In this document: positions 39,565 through 49,107 of the stretch, one piece after another
Numbering within the stretch: position 1 is the first letter of the stretch
Layout: the number at the start of each line of letters is the position of its first letter
Source: Saccharomycodes ludwigii
Lineage: Eukaryota; Ascomycota; Saccharomycetes; Saccharomycodales; Saccharomycodaceae
Assembly (NCBI RefSeq): GCF_020623625.1
Contig: NC_060202.1
Coordinates: 700,501-764,500, forward strand
Length of the DNA: 64,000 nucleotides
Direction of reading: 5' to 3'
Translations under genes and position numbers: made by a program
The notes under the pieces: model-generated
What the model was told of the DNA's origin: nothing
Database searches by the model: none
What the model saw: the letters and a program-made list of their open reading frames with translations, nothing else

Positions 39565-39863
39565 TGTAAATGAACAGAGCCTTAAAAATAGCTATTTCTG
39601 GTTAAATTTTTGGTTGTTTGTTGAAGATTTTTTCTTTTTCTTTTTCTTTTTTTTTTGAAAATATTTATTTATTGCGAACAATCGCAACGCGTTAAGGAAC
39701 TAATACATATTTATATTTTATCCATTCTTAATAAATTAATTGTTAATAACAGCAACAGTTACCAAAATGGAAACATTATCGCAATTGAAAAGAAAAAAAA
39801 AGGAGAAAAAAACACCAAGCTTTCATTTGTCTCAAACATTTTTGATAAACCAATAAACTAAAT

Positions 39864-40802
39864 ATGGACATCGATGATATTTTAGCGGATTTAGATGATA
39901 CTACAAATATTCCAACTTCTTCGTCATTTAATACGTCAGTATTCAGCATAAATAACAATAATAATGATAGTTCAATTACAGAAGAGAATTCAATATTAAC
40001 AGAAGATGATACATTAATAGGACACCATAATAACAACACTCATAAAACTGATAACAATACTACAATCACGTTTCATCCTGAAAAAGATTACCAAGAATTA
40101 ATAACCACATGGAGAAATGAACGTATGGCACCGGAAATACTACACTATCCAGATAATCTAATTAAAAGAATCTTATACTATGTTGAACAGCAAATCGAAT
40201 ACATTGAATATTTATCTTTAGGATTTGACAACGATAGCACAAGCACAGATAATAATGCTAACAGAAATGTAAATACGATGTATAAAGATAAAAAATTATC
40301 ACTTTTGTGTATGGAAGCTGAACTAGAACGAGTAAAATTTGTCATTAGAAGCTATATTCGTTGTAGATTAAGTAAAATTGATAGGTTTGCAATATATCTA
40401 CATCAGTTGATAAATCTAGATGATATCGGTAACGATGAATTAAGCAAAAGCGGATTGGTTAGTAGAACGGAATATATGTACTTAGTTAAGCATTCTGAAT
40501 TGCTTTTAAATCATTTGCACAATACGGTTTTAAAGCATATGCATGAAAATCTGCAAGCTATTGATGATAACAATGGTAGTATAGATATGGTTACTAAGCC
40601 ACAATTGGATAACTTTGTTTTCATTTTTGTAAGAGGAAGAAATCAAAATACTAATGATAATAATAATAAGAAGGATAAGAAGGAGACCTATGTAGTGCAT
40701 ATAGATGATGAAGAGATTGATTTGGTTACTGGTGGTATTTATATTATAAGGTATAATGTTATTAAGAAATATTTGGAAGAGGGTTTGGTAGTACTTTTAT
40801 GA
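39864..40802 (+). CDS. SLD5: GINS complex subunit Sld5
   Basis: 312 residues (294 in yeast). The N-terminus DIDDILADLDD and the block ELITTWRNERMAPEILHYPDNLI are characteristic of Sld5, followed by the helical A-domain (ERVKFVIRSYIRCRLSKIDRF, about 150-172). The C-terminal B-domain ends with GGIYIIRYNVIKKYLEEGLVVLL. An Asn/Asp-rich insertion (about 28-70) accounts for the extra length. Sld5 is part of the CMG replicative helicase with Cdc45 and Mcm2-7. Divergent from PAC11 over a 299-base promoter, as in YDR488C-YDR489W. Confidence 0.95.
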   Translation: MDIDDILADLDDTTNIPTSSSFNTSVFSINNNNNDSSITEENSILTEDDTLIGHHNNNTHKTDNNTTITFHPEKDYQELITTWRNERMAPEILHYPDNLIKRILYYVEQQIEYIEYLSLGFDNDSTSTDNNANRNVNTMYKDKKLSLLCMEAELERVKFVIRSYIRCRLSKIDRFAIYLHQLINLDDIGNDELSKSGLVSRTEYMYLVKHSELLLNHLHNTVLKHMHENLQAIDDNNGSIDMVTKPQLDNFVFIFVRGRNQNTNDNNNKKDKKETYVVHIDDEEIDLVTGGIYIIRYNVIKKYLEEGLVVLL

Positions 40803-41028
40803 TGTTAGCTGGGTGAATAATTCCAAAGCATATATAATAATTTTTTGGTCTCTTCACTTTTTTTAGTACCATTTGAATTTTATATTTAAATAAATAATTT
40901 TTTTTTTTTTTTTTTTTTTTTTTTTCTTGATTTCAAAATCTCAGTTTTAAAAACCCTGCCCAAAAAAAAATAAAATTAAATTTAAAAAAAGCCCTAAAAA
41001 CTATCACGTGCAATAGCCAAACTTGGTT

Positions 41029-41030
<2 letters not shown>

Positions 41031-41070
<40 letters not shown>
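41031..41070. repeat. A40 homopolymer
   Basis: Forty consecutive A on plus, the longest pure run I found in the window. Confidence 0.9.
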
Positions 41071-41072
<2 letters not shown>

Positions 41073-41177
41073 TTTTAAGATTAATTTTTTTTTTTTTTGT
41101 GTTTTAAATCAGTGAAAATTTCAGTTCGTGGCTTTCAAAAATTTCATTTGGGGCTATCTTGCTTTTGTAAAAGACTT

Positions 41178-41224
41178 AGTCAGAGAGGACAAGCTAAATG
41201 GAAAGAAATAGTGTCCTAGTGACT
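41178..41224. other. Strong hairpin upstream of snR58
   Basis: Nested stems AGTCA/TGACT (5 bp), AGGACA/TGTCCT (6 bp) and CTA/TAG (3 bp) with small internal loops and a 12-base terminal loop, in that order. It lies about 150 bases before the snoRNA in a homopolymer-free stretch. It could be a processing hairpin of a longer snoRNA precursor, part of another small RNA, or a DNA palindrome. Confidence 0.5.
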
Positions 41225-41364
41225 GTTTAGACCTCATCTATGTGTTAATTGGTTGATTTTGTCAATTTTTAATCGTCCTTCTATCTATTATTTCTTTAAA
41301 AAAAGTTTTAGTTCTCTTTAGTTAAAGAGAAGCAAAATTAATTATTTCTTAAAAAGGGTATGCA

Positions 41365-41460
41365 TATATCTATATGATGATATTCTGGAAACATTTATTT
41401 AGACGTTAGACTTCTGATTTTATACAGGAAGAAACACGTTTCAACTTAATATCTGATTTA
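41365..41460 (+). ncRNA. SNR58: Box C/D snoRNA snR58 (25S rRNA 2'-O-methylation guide)
   Basis: Box C ATGATGA is at 41374-41380, a D or D' box CTGA at 41414-41417 and another CTGA at 41453-41456, giving a size near the 96 nt of yeast snR58. The bases before the first CTGA, TAGACGTTAGACT (41400-41412), are complementary over 13 nt to 25S rRNA AGTCTAACGTCTA. The fifth base upstream of the box pairs with the C of GGAGTC, which I count as C663 in S. cerevisiae numbering, the known snR58 target. I recall SNR58 lying in the WRS1-SDD3 neighbourhood of chromosome XV, in keeping with its place here. Exact ends and terminal stem are uncertain. Confidence 0.82.
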
Positions 41461-41579
41461 TTATATTTTGTATATCTATTATTCTATTTATAAGCTAATT
41501 GACGTGAAAAAAATATCATATATCAATTCATAAACAAGAAAAAAAAAAAAAATGTAGGTATATATATATATATATAAAC

Positions 41580-44500
41580 TCAATCTTCTTCTGAGTCTGA
41601 GTCTTCATCTGAGTCTGAGTCTTCACATAACTCCTCAACAAGAACCTCATATCCCTTGTTTTTAAAATATCCTTGAATATCTTCCAGTTTGCTTGGATGA
41701 CAACTAATAAAAACAGAACCATTCTCCACAGTAAACATTGGTAACAAATATTTATTCATCACACGCACTAAATCATCGATTTTAACACTTTTCAACTTGC
41801 TTAAAATTTTTTCATTATAATTCAAACTATTATTCTTCCAAATAGTATTAACGTATTTATGCAATCCAGTAGAAACGTAAGAATTTTCAGATGAAGCAAT
41901 CTCATTAATAAAAGAACTTATAGCACCTTCAATCAAGAGTGCTTCAAAATTGGCTTTTCCACTGGAATAATCTTGCACAATGTTAAACCCAGCTTCATAA
42001 CATTTAATTATATCCGCACCTCGGTATATCGAATAACCAATGTTTTTTTGGTCCATATTACGAACAATATTACAGCCATAAGCCAATCCCAACCCACGAA
42101 TACCTTTCCAAAATGGACCTTCTACACATTCCAAGTATTGAGACGCCAAGACAACCGCTGGATAATCTGGATGGTCATAAGTAATGCTCAAATTAGTTAA
42201 AACTTTCATGTATGACGATTCAGAGGCCGGCGTGGTAATAATGAAGGCCTTGGAACCTAAGTTACTACCAAATTCAGATAAAGACTCTTTGAGAACAGGC
42301 ACTGGAGGTATTTCACTGATGGTTGTGACATCATCCCCAATAGGTGGAAAATATCTAAGCCAAGGTTTATAAATATTCGAGGGTCCTATCCCTTCCATGT
42401 CACCCAAAATTAAAATATGACAATTCTTTATATTTGTCACTAAGTCCTCTTTAAACTCATTTAATTGTGGCAATATTTTGGTTTCGAATTTCCCATTCTT
42501 AATATCCTCCGCAATACCCTTCAATATTCCCTCTGCGTACAAAATATCGGTAGCTTTCTTCAAAGTTTTTCCCCCCTCAAATAAATTGGTATTGATCAAG
42601 GAATTTAGCATTAAATGGCCTTCTCTTTTCCATTCGGGAATGGATGTTACAAAGTTGTCCAATAAAACTTCCAAACGTGATCGATCAAATAACATGTCAA
42701 ATAAAGAATGTTTAATCCATTTTATAGAGTTTTCATACTCACTAGCTTTAGCACGAATGTGAATATTTATAAAGTCTGCAAAAGATACTTGTAAACCAGA
42801 AGTTATTGAAGCGTCAATTGTTTCATTTTTTAAACAGCAAACAACTTTTTCAAATGGCAGTATCTCTCCACTTTCCAATCTCATCGGCATGCTAAATAAT
42901 TCATCAAACAAGTAGTAGTATGGTAGTAATTCCGCATTCTTAATGTTTCGTGCGTTTAACAACAAATGAACTTCAACAAATTGAGAAGGAAAGTGCTCCA
43001 AATGCATAAAAAGGGGTAGGTTTTTCGGAGCTGCCTTTAAAATCGCAGTGGTTAATTCATCATTTAAATCATTGTTTGTGTCAGAATTCAACACAGAGAT
43101 ACCTTTAGTATGCAAAAAATCCACACTTTTGGCCGGTTCAGTAATCAAAAACTCTTTTAATAAATTATCTGGAATTGGTTTATTGTTAGCTTCAGTCGCT
43201 TGTTCTAACTGCTTCCGTAATTTAATAATCCCATTGGGGCCCAAAGAGCTTTTCCTTTTTTCCAATAATTGTTTCTTGGATTCGTCCATACGTTCATATA
43301 AAGCAGCGCTTGGCTTGCCTAATACAATAACTGGTTTATTTTCGAGTAGCCAATGTTCAAATAATTTTTGCCATTGAGCTTGATCCCATCTGGATAATTC
43401 ATCAAATCCGTTCAAGTCTCCCAAAGACTGTTTTAATGCCTCATTATGGACATTAGAAGCATAAAGGAAATCGGTAATACAAACTCTGGACAAAGTCTCG
43501 GCAGAATTGTTTTCAAATTTCAATAAATAATCCCATTTGTAATTTTCTAAAACATCCTTTATCCGCTTGAGATTAACTTTATGCTCGGACAAAAGTTGTA
43601 AAATGCGAGTTTTAGCTAATTGTAACTTTTCAGTTGGAACTCCATGGAAATCTAAATTAATAATTGTGCGATAAAAATCATCAGTCCAATATTCAACCTC
43701 AGTAGATAATGGATCCTCAATTTCAATAATTTCTCTGTAGAAAACAGATAATGATTCTTCCGTTAAGTATTCCATCAAAACATTAATAGCCAAATTCTGT
43801 ACGACATTTTCATATTTTTCAGTTATCCACGAGAAGGAAATCTCACCTAGAGATTCGTCCAATTCAGGAAATTCTACAGTAGCCTCCTTGATGGTGGTTT
43901 CATTAAATCGCGGAATTAAAGTTGCAGCTGTTGCAGTGTCAACAAATGGCCGTCTCCTTTGACTTTCAATCTCGGGTAACTCGTTATCAAAGTGCGTAAC
44001 GATATCAACCAATTCCTGTTCAGGAACATTACCAATAATTATCAAGCACATGTTATCTGAGGAATACATCTCCTTGTGAAAGTTTCTAATAGCAGCATTT
44101 GACAAGCTGCGTAAATTATCGGTCAACCCACCAGTCTCAGACCTATACCCACTATTAACGTCAAACATTAGCCTTTGTTTTTCCAAATTAGTGACAAACC
44201 AGCTTTGAGACTCAATTGCTTCCATTTCGCTATAAACCACACCCTTATCTTGCAAAGTATCGGGCTCTATATGATGAACTTCAGTGTAACAAGCTTCATC
44301 AGTTAACGTTGGGTTAATCAAATGATCCAAATAAACTGGTAACAGCTTTTTAAACCCTTTCCAGCCAGCAGTACTTAGAGTATAAACTGTCTGATCGGTA
44401 GCAGTCCAAGCATTAGTATTAGACATGCATAAATTCCCAGCAGTGTCCAATAAACCCTTGAACGGGTACTTTTTGGAACCAAGAAAGATTAAATGTTCTA

Positions 44501-44684
44501 AAGTATGAGGACAACCCGAATCATTTGTTATCTCTGTTCCAACAGCAAAGTATCCATGCACCAAAGGAGAAGCTTTTGAGTTGACATGTATCAATTGTAA
44601 TTTTGTTCTTGAGGATATATACTTGTTTAAAGTATATTCTGGTGCATAATCAAATTTAAAAGATAATGCTTTATTGAATACCAT
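41580..44684 (-). CDS. SDD3: M16-family metallopeptidase Sdd3 (YOL098C-type)
   Basis: 1034 residues from the chosen start. The inverted zinc motif HTLEH lies at about 60-64, with the following acidic helix EVHHIEPDTLQDKGVVYSEMEA and GVVYSEMEAIESQ, as in pitrilysin/presequence-protease relatives. Strong matches to yeast YOL098C include SPLVHGYFAVGTE, GLLDTAGNLCMSNTNAWTATDQTVYTLSTAGWKGF and YLECVEGPFWKGIRGLGLAYG. The C-terminus is acidic with DSDSDEDSDSEED. It is probably cytosolic. An in-frame ATG 30 codons upstream (44774) would add a Lys/Arg run encoded by a poly-purine tract with no family counterpart, so MVFNKALSF is preferred as the start. Confidence 0.93.
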   Translation of the reverse strand: MVFNKALSFKFDYAPEYTLNKYISSRTKLQLIHVNSKASPLVHGYFAVGTEITNDSGCPHTLEHLIFLGSKKYPFKGLLDTAGNLCMSNTNAWTATDQTVYTLSTAGWKGFKKLLPVYLDHLINPTLTDEACYTEVHHIEPDTLQDKGVVYSEMEAIESQSWFVTNLEKQRLMFDVNSGYRSETGGLTDNLRSLSNAAIRNFHKEMYSSDNMCLIIIGNVPEQELVDIVTHFDNELPEIESQRRRPFVDTATAATLIPRFNETTIKEATVEFPELDESLGEISFSWITEKYENVVQNLAINVLMEYLTEESLSVFYREIIEIEDPLSTEVEYWTDDFYRTIINLDFHGVPTEKLQLAKTRILQLLSEHKVNLKRIKDVLENYKWDYLLKFENNSAETLSRVCITDFLYASNVHNEALKQSLGDLNGFDELSRWDQAQWQKLFEHWLLENKPVIVLGKPSAALYERMDESKKQLLEKRKSSLGPNGIIKLRKQLEQATEANNKPIPDNLLKEFLITEPAKSVDFLHTKGISVLNSDTNNDLNDELTTAILKAAPKNLPLFMHLEHFPSQFVEVHLLLNARNIKNAELLPYYYLFDELFSMPMRLESGEILPFEKVVCCLKNETIDASITSGLQVSFADFINIHIRAKASEYENSIKWIKHSLFDMLFDRSRLEVLLDNFVTSIPEWKREGHLMLNSLINTNLFEGGKTLKKATDILYAEGILKGIAEDIKNGKFETKILPQLNEFKEDLVTNIKNCHILILGDMEGIGPSNIYKPWLRYFPPIGDDVTTISEIPPVPVLKESLSEFGSNLGSKAFIITTPASESSYMKVLTNLSITYDHPDYPAVVLASQYLECVEGPFWKGIRGLGLAYGCNIVRNMDQKNIGYSIYRGADIIKCYEAGFNIVQDYSSGKANFEALLIEGAISSFINEIASSENSYVSTGLHKYVNTIWKNNSLNYNEKILSKLKSVKIDDLVRVMNKYLLPMFTVENGSVFISCHPSKLEDIQGYFKNKGYEVLVEELCEDSDSDEDSDSEED

Positions 44685-45209
44685 GAGTAGTTTATGTATT
44701 TTGTGACGGCAATTAGTTCTTTTTTTTTTTCTTTTTCTTTTTTTTTCTTTTTTTAAGTGGTTGTTCTTAGACAAATTTATAATACGTGAAATATTTGAGA
44801 AGTTATGTATTCAAGGTTGTTTTCCTAGCACCAACTGTTAAATAATCGTACCAACGCAGTGAAAACAGTTCATATTTTAAAAACGCGTACAAAGCAGGGC
44901 AAAAATCAGATATCACCGTAATTCTATCGCAGCTTCTAATTAGATCACGTGCCAAGGACTTAATATTGAAATAATCCCCATTTCCAGAAATCCCATCTTT
45001 CCACTGTTTTTCCTTGGATTGGGACCTGGATGTATAACACTAATAATTCCCCAATATAACTCTTATATATATATCAGTAAAGTATCATATACTTATATAC
45101 ATTAAAAAAAGAAAAAAAAAAAAAGAAAAAAAAAAAGAAAAAAAAAAAGAAAAAAAAAATTTAATTAATTGATATTTAGTTTGGTTTGTTTTTATCATTA
45201 TTCTTCATC
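44685..45209. other. Intergenic, SDD3 promoter and PKH 3' flank
   Basis: 525 bases. An ATCACGTG E-box is at 44944-44951, and an A-rich run with periodic G lies at about 45103-45160. No gene seen. Confidence 0.6.
44944..44951. promoter_or_regulatory. Cbf1-type E-box upstream of SDD3
   Basis: ATCACGTG matches RTCACRTG, about 260 bp upstream of the SDD3 start. A second site of the same kind is at 41003-41010 beyond the SDD3 3' end. Binding is inferred. Confidence 0.4.
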
Positions 45210-48200
45210 TTATTCCCTCATGTTTCTATTATTACCACCAAACAATGCAGGTAATCCATTGATTAATTTGTTAGACTCAGGAACTGATTTAACTTTTAAT
45301 CCAGCATTTTGTTTCTCTCTCAGACTAACAAACGTATCAAACATCCTTTCACCACCATTACTACTGCTGTTACTGTTGCTTTTCAAAATATTGTTGGTGT
45401 TAGTTGGGATTGTAGGACCAGTAGCTCCATGAATAACATTCCCCTTTGATTGTGTTGGTACCGAACTTGTACTCGCTGATCTTTTCAGAGGGCCTATGTC
45501 ATTATTATTGCCATTACTTCTAATGGAGGTTCTTCTAGACTTGGCACTTTTTTGTGAGGCAGCATTATTAGATGCAACCAATTTTGCAGCCTGATCTGCA
45601 GCCGGTGAAACTTTATGAGTTAATGAAGAGGATGAGTTATTACTGATTTCATAATTTTGGGAAATTTTAAACGAATCAATCCATGACGAAGCATCCTTTC
45701 TATCACACTTAAAAATAAAAGATTTAAATGGTGTATGGATTACAAACTGGTAATCCATTCGATCTTCTAACCCACATATTTCTTGTAATCTAACATACTT
45801 CTGGTTTAAGTTAATTTCATGCTGTAATTGGTAATACAATTTAGTTGCAGATAAAATTTTGGTTTTTTTGACAAATATTAGACATTTGCCTTGAGACGTG
45901 ATGACCAGCATTTTCCTTTCATAACTTCTCTCCTCAAAGAGCAAATTTCTTGGAAATTTTCCAGAGCCATCAGTAGTAGCACTGGCGTTAGCATTACTAC
46001 TGTTGCCACTAAAAAACTTTCTAAATGTTGAGGTTGGCTCGTTTTTCAAAACCAGTGCATGGAAATCATATCGGCTATCCAGTTTTGAATCGGTAGTTGG
46101 TATTTGAAAAGTTAAGTACATATCTTTTTCAGAAATGTTTCTAAAACCCGTACCGCCTCCCCTAGCTGCTTGTGATAGTCTTGTAATTGGTTTCCTTGCT
46201 GGAGCAATATCTCTCAGTTCTACATTCCATTTAGACACCTGTTTATCAAAAATATTGGAATCACAGGTAACCATAAACAATTCGCCATTTTTCAATACCC
46301 TTTCATCCAAGCTTCTTAAATAGTAGGACCAGTAAATGTCATATTTGCTCATAGATGCTGGGTTTTCATTTATTCTGCTAGTATGGGCCAACTTTTCAGA
46401 GGAACTGTTGAGGGAAGACAGCGCTGGGATACAAGTCGAACGTCTTTTGGGAGTCTTTTTGGGAGCATCATCATTGTTATGGTTGCTGTTGTCATTGTTG
46501 CTAGTAAAAGATACTTTTGATAAAGCTGCTGCTGCCGCATGTGCTGCATTTTTTTTGACATATGTGTGAGAAGGGGTGGCAGTGGAAATGGGGTTGATCG
46601 TAGCAGTAGATGGGTTATTATGAGTAGCCGTGGTAATTGATGTAGAAGTATTGGTTATTGCATTGTTGGCTACAGTGCTGGAGTTAGGTTGAATTGTTGT
46701 AGACGTTGATTTTCCTGAACTACCATTACTACGGCTTCGCTGTTGTTCTGGATGATGTTGTTGTCTTAGAGCTATATTTCTTTTGGCAGTTTCTAAAATT
46801 TCTTTGGTTTTTGTGTCGGAGGTATGTGTTATTTTTTTCATGGTAGTTGGTTTACTAACACCAATGTTGTTTCCAACATTTTTTGAGCTATTATTAATGT
46901 TATTATCATAATGTTTATCAACTCTGGTAGTTGTAAAAAATATGCTACTACTATGTGATTTGTTTAAATTAGGGGAAAAAGTTCCTACGTTTCCGTTATC
47001 AAGTATTGGAGAAGACCTGCTATAAACTAAACGAGGCAAAGACGATATAGGTGCTGATGCTGATGCTGCCTCTGCCGTTGATTGAGTCTTTTTTGTAAGT
47101 TTTTTCTTTGAAGTTAAAGAAATTTTGCTACCATTGTTGCAGGAAGCATTTAGCTCTGGTATCTGGACCATTGATTTTGCAGTTATTTTATAGGGACCAA
47201 TTGGCGGGGGTGGCAAATCCCATAATATATTAAAGGGAATAGACTCATAAAAAAAATGGGATTTAATATCCTTAACGCCTAATCTTTTATTTGGATCCTT
47301 TACCAAAATTTTATTAACTAAATCACGTACTATTAGGGGGAATCCTGCGGTAAATGCAAATTGAACTTTCATCACCTTTTGAAATGTCAAATATTCGTTG
47401 GATGCTTTAAATGGTGGTTTACCAGCTATCATTTGGTATAATATGCATCCAAAAGCCCAGATGTCACATCTGTAATCCACATAATTATCATTCAACAATT
47501 CTGGGGAGACATATTCTGCTGTTCCAACAAAAGAATTCGATCTAGTTAATAGATCATACTCGTTATTTCCATTAACATTTGTTTTATCCAATATTTTTGC
47601 GGTTCCAAAATCTGTGAATTTGACTTTCATGTCTTCCGTTAATAAAATATTTTCTGGTTTGATATCTCTATGAATTATTCCATGCTTGTGTAGGTAATCA
47701 ATTCCATCTATAATTTGAGCACTATAATATCTAGTACAATCTTCGCTTAGAGATCCATGTTTTTTCATTAAGGCTAACAAGTCACCGGATGGAGCATATT
47801 CCAATAAAAAATATAGACTCTGTTCATCTTGAAAAGTGTAAAACAACTTAATAACACACTTTGAGTTATTTAGTCTTTGTAATGCTTGTTTTTCAATATT
47901 AACATACTTGACTTTTTTCTGACGCACCAAATAGGCTTTATTTAATATTTTTACTGCGTATTTTTTAAAAGGATCGTGGATACTGGTTGCTAAAACCACA
48001 GTGGAATATGATCCGTCACCCAACTCCTGGCAAAATTTAAAATCATTGATTCCTCTCGTGATAACATGTTTCGTTATCTCTCCAGTAACGGGGTTTTTAA
48101 CCTCTTTAACTATTCGGGCCGCCCCTCTTAGAGCCCATTCTTCTTGTTTCTTTCTGAATTCGTCACTCACTGTTATGCCGTGAGAAGATACTGATTTGTT

Positions 48201-48488
48201 GCGCATGGATGTTTGTCTAATGCTGTTATCTATAGATGGTGCTTCTGTGCTACTATTATGGGTTCCGGATGATGTAGAGGAGGGGGAGGAAGAAGAGGAG
48301 GAGGAGGAGGAAGAGGAAGAAGAGGAAGAAAAAGAGGAAGAAAAAGCCGTTAGGTCAGTATTTGTCTTGATTGGGTTTCCATTATCAGTAATAATACTAT
48401 TTTTAGGGTTGATAGTAGTTAAATTATTCTGATACTTATCCAAACTACTAATGCTACTGTCGCAACTATTTTGATCATTCATATTCAT
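45210..48488 (-). CDS. PKH2: PDK1-type protein kinase Pkh1/Pkh2
   Basis: 1092 residues, nearer Pkh2 (1081) than Pkh1 (766) in length, and probably the unduplicated ancestor of both. A Ser-rich N-terminus (about 48-75) precedes an AGC kinase domain (about 150-415): glycine loop GDGSYSTVV, catalytic Lys in YAVKIL (180), HRDIKPEN (273-280), DFGTAKIL (293-300) and activation loop SFVGTAEYVSPELL. The long Ser/Thr/Asn-rich linker (about 440-720) leads to a C-terminal PH-like region (about 860-965, KMLVITSQGKCLIFVKK, YQFVIHTPFKSFIFKCDRKDASSWIDSF). It activates Ypk1/2, Pkc1 and Sch9 and responds to sphingoid bases and eisosomes. Confidence 0.92.
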   Translation of the reverse strand: MNMNDQNSCDSSISSLDKYQNNLTTINPKNSIITDNGNPIKTNTDLTAFSSSFSSSSSSSSSSSSSSSPSSTSSGTHNSSTEAPSIDNSIRQTSMRNKSVSSHGITVSDEFRKKQEEWALRGAARIVKEVKNPVTGEITKHVITRGINDFKFCQELGDGSYSTVVLATSIHDPFKKYAVKILNKAYLVRQKKVKYVNIEKQALQRLNNSKCVIKLFYTFQDEQSLYFLLEYAPSGDLLALMKKHGSLSEDCTRYYSAQIIDGIDYLHKHGIIHRDIKPENILLTEDMKVKFTDFGTAKILDKTNVNGNNEYDLLTRSNSFVGTAEYVSPELLNDNYVDYRCDIWAFGCILYQMIAGKPPFKASNEYLTFQKVMKVQFAFTAGFPLIVRDLVNKILVKDPNKRLGVKDIKSHFFYESIPFNILWDLPPPPIGPYKITAKSMVQIPELNASCNNGSKISLTSKKKLTKKTQSTAEAASASAPISSLPRLVYSRSSPILDNGNVGTFSPNLNKSHSSSIFFTTTRVDKHYDNNINNSSKNVGNNIGVSKPTTMKKITHTSDTKTKEILETAKRNIALRQQHHPEQQRSRSNGSSGKSTSTTIQPNSSTVANNAITNTSTSITTATHNNPSTATINPISTATPSHTYVKKNAAHAAAAALSKVSFTSNNDNSNHNNDDAPKKTPKRRSTCIPALSSLNSSSEKLAHTSRINENPASMSKYDIYWSYYLRSLDERVLKNGELFMVTCDSNIFDKQVSKWNVELRDIAPARKPITRLSQAARGGGTGFRNISEKDMYLTFQIPTTDSKLDSRYDFHALVLKNEPTSTFRKFFSGNSSNANASATTDGSGKFPRNLLFEERSYERKMLVITSQGKCLIFVKKTKILSATKLYYQLQHEINLNQKYVRLQEICGLEDRMDYQFVIHTPFKSFIFKCDRKDASSWIDSFKISQNYEISNNSSSSLTHKVSPAADQAAKLVASNNAASQKSAKSRRTSIRSNGNNNDIGPLKRSASTSSVPTQSKGNVIHGATGPTIPTNTNNILKSNSNSSSNGGERMFDTFVSLREKQNAGLKVKSVPESNKLINGLPALFGGNNRNMRE

Positions 48489-48715
48489 CGTGCAGGTACC
48501 AGCAATATATGTTTAATTTTCAAGCTAAAAGGATACAAGCATATAACAACAAACGTGTAATTTTTTTTTTTTTTCTTCTTTGAGTGAATATTTTTATATT
48601 TATGTTTTTTTAATCACCTAGTAAGATTGTTATATAATGAATTGTAATCGTTTCTAATACATGGTGGATATAAGATTGCGTAGAGGTTGACATGGATGAT
48701 AATGCATAATTTCCC

Positions 48716-48759
<44 letters not shown>

Positions 48760-49107
48760 TTAATTATTGTTATTTCAAAAAACAATAATAAAAAGGGAGA
48801 AATGAATTGTCCGGTAAGTTATGATTTTGGATTCGGATTGTGAATATAAAACCCATGGGAAAAAAACTTTTATTTTATTTTATTTTATTTTATTTCATAT
48901 TTTGTAGTTTGTGTCAGTGTTTCATTTTAAAATATACTATAATATTATACGATTCTTTATAATTAATTAACAAATAACGATAATTGAATAAAAAGTTTAA
49001 AAGAATATATATATATTCCCCATCGCGAAATTTAAAAAAAACAAATAACATAGTGTATATGGGACATACCATACAAAAATAACACATATAATAAAATATA
49101 ACTAGAA
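48489..49107. other. Intergenic, PKH promoter and upstream of the 49.1-kb gene
   Basis: 619 bases with an A35 run (48723-48757), TTTTA repeats (about 48868-48895) and short palindromes. No RNA gene recognised. Confidence 0.6.
48723..48757. repeat. A35 homopolymer
   Basis: Thirty-five consecutive A in the PKH promoter region. Confidence 0.9.

Larger units (their letters stand above)
40803..41579. other. Intergenic between convergent SLD5 and SDD3, holding snR58
   Basis: 777 bases. Two long homopolymers (T of about 30 at 40897-40925; A40 at 41031-41070) flank a TCACGTG site (41004-41010). From about 41100 to 41480 the sequence loses its homopolymers and contains a strong hairpin and a box C/D snoRNA. 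Confidence 0.7.

Noticed and set aside
41003-41110. CDEI-like ATCACGTG followed by an A40 tract as a centromere
   Set aside because: No CCG-containing CDEIII follows the AT-rich run; the interval is better explained by 3' flanks and snR58.
44685-44774. Upstream ATG extending SDD3 by 30 codons
   Set aside because: The extension is a Lys/Arg run encoded by a purine tract and has no counterpart in the family.
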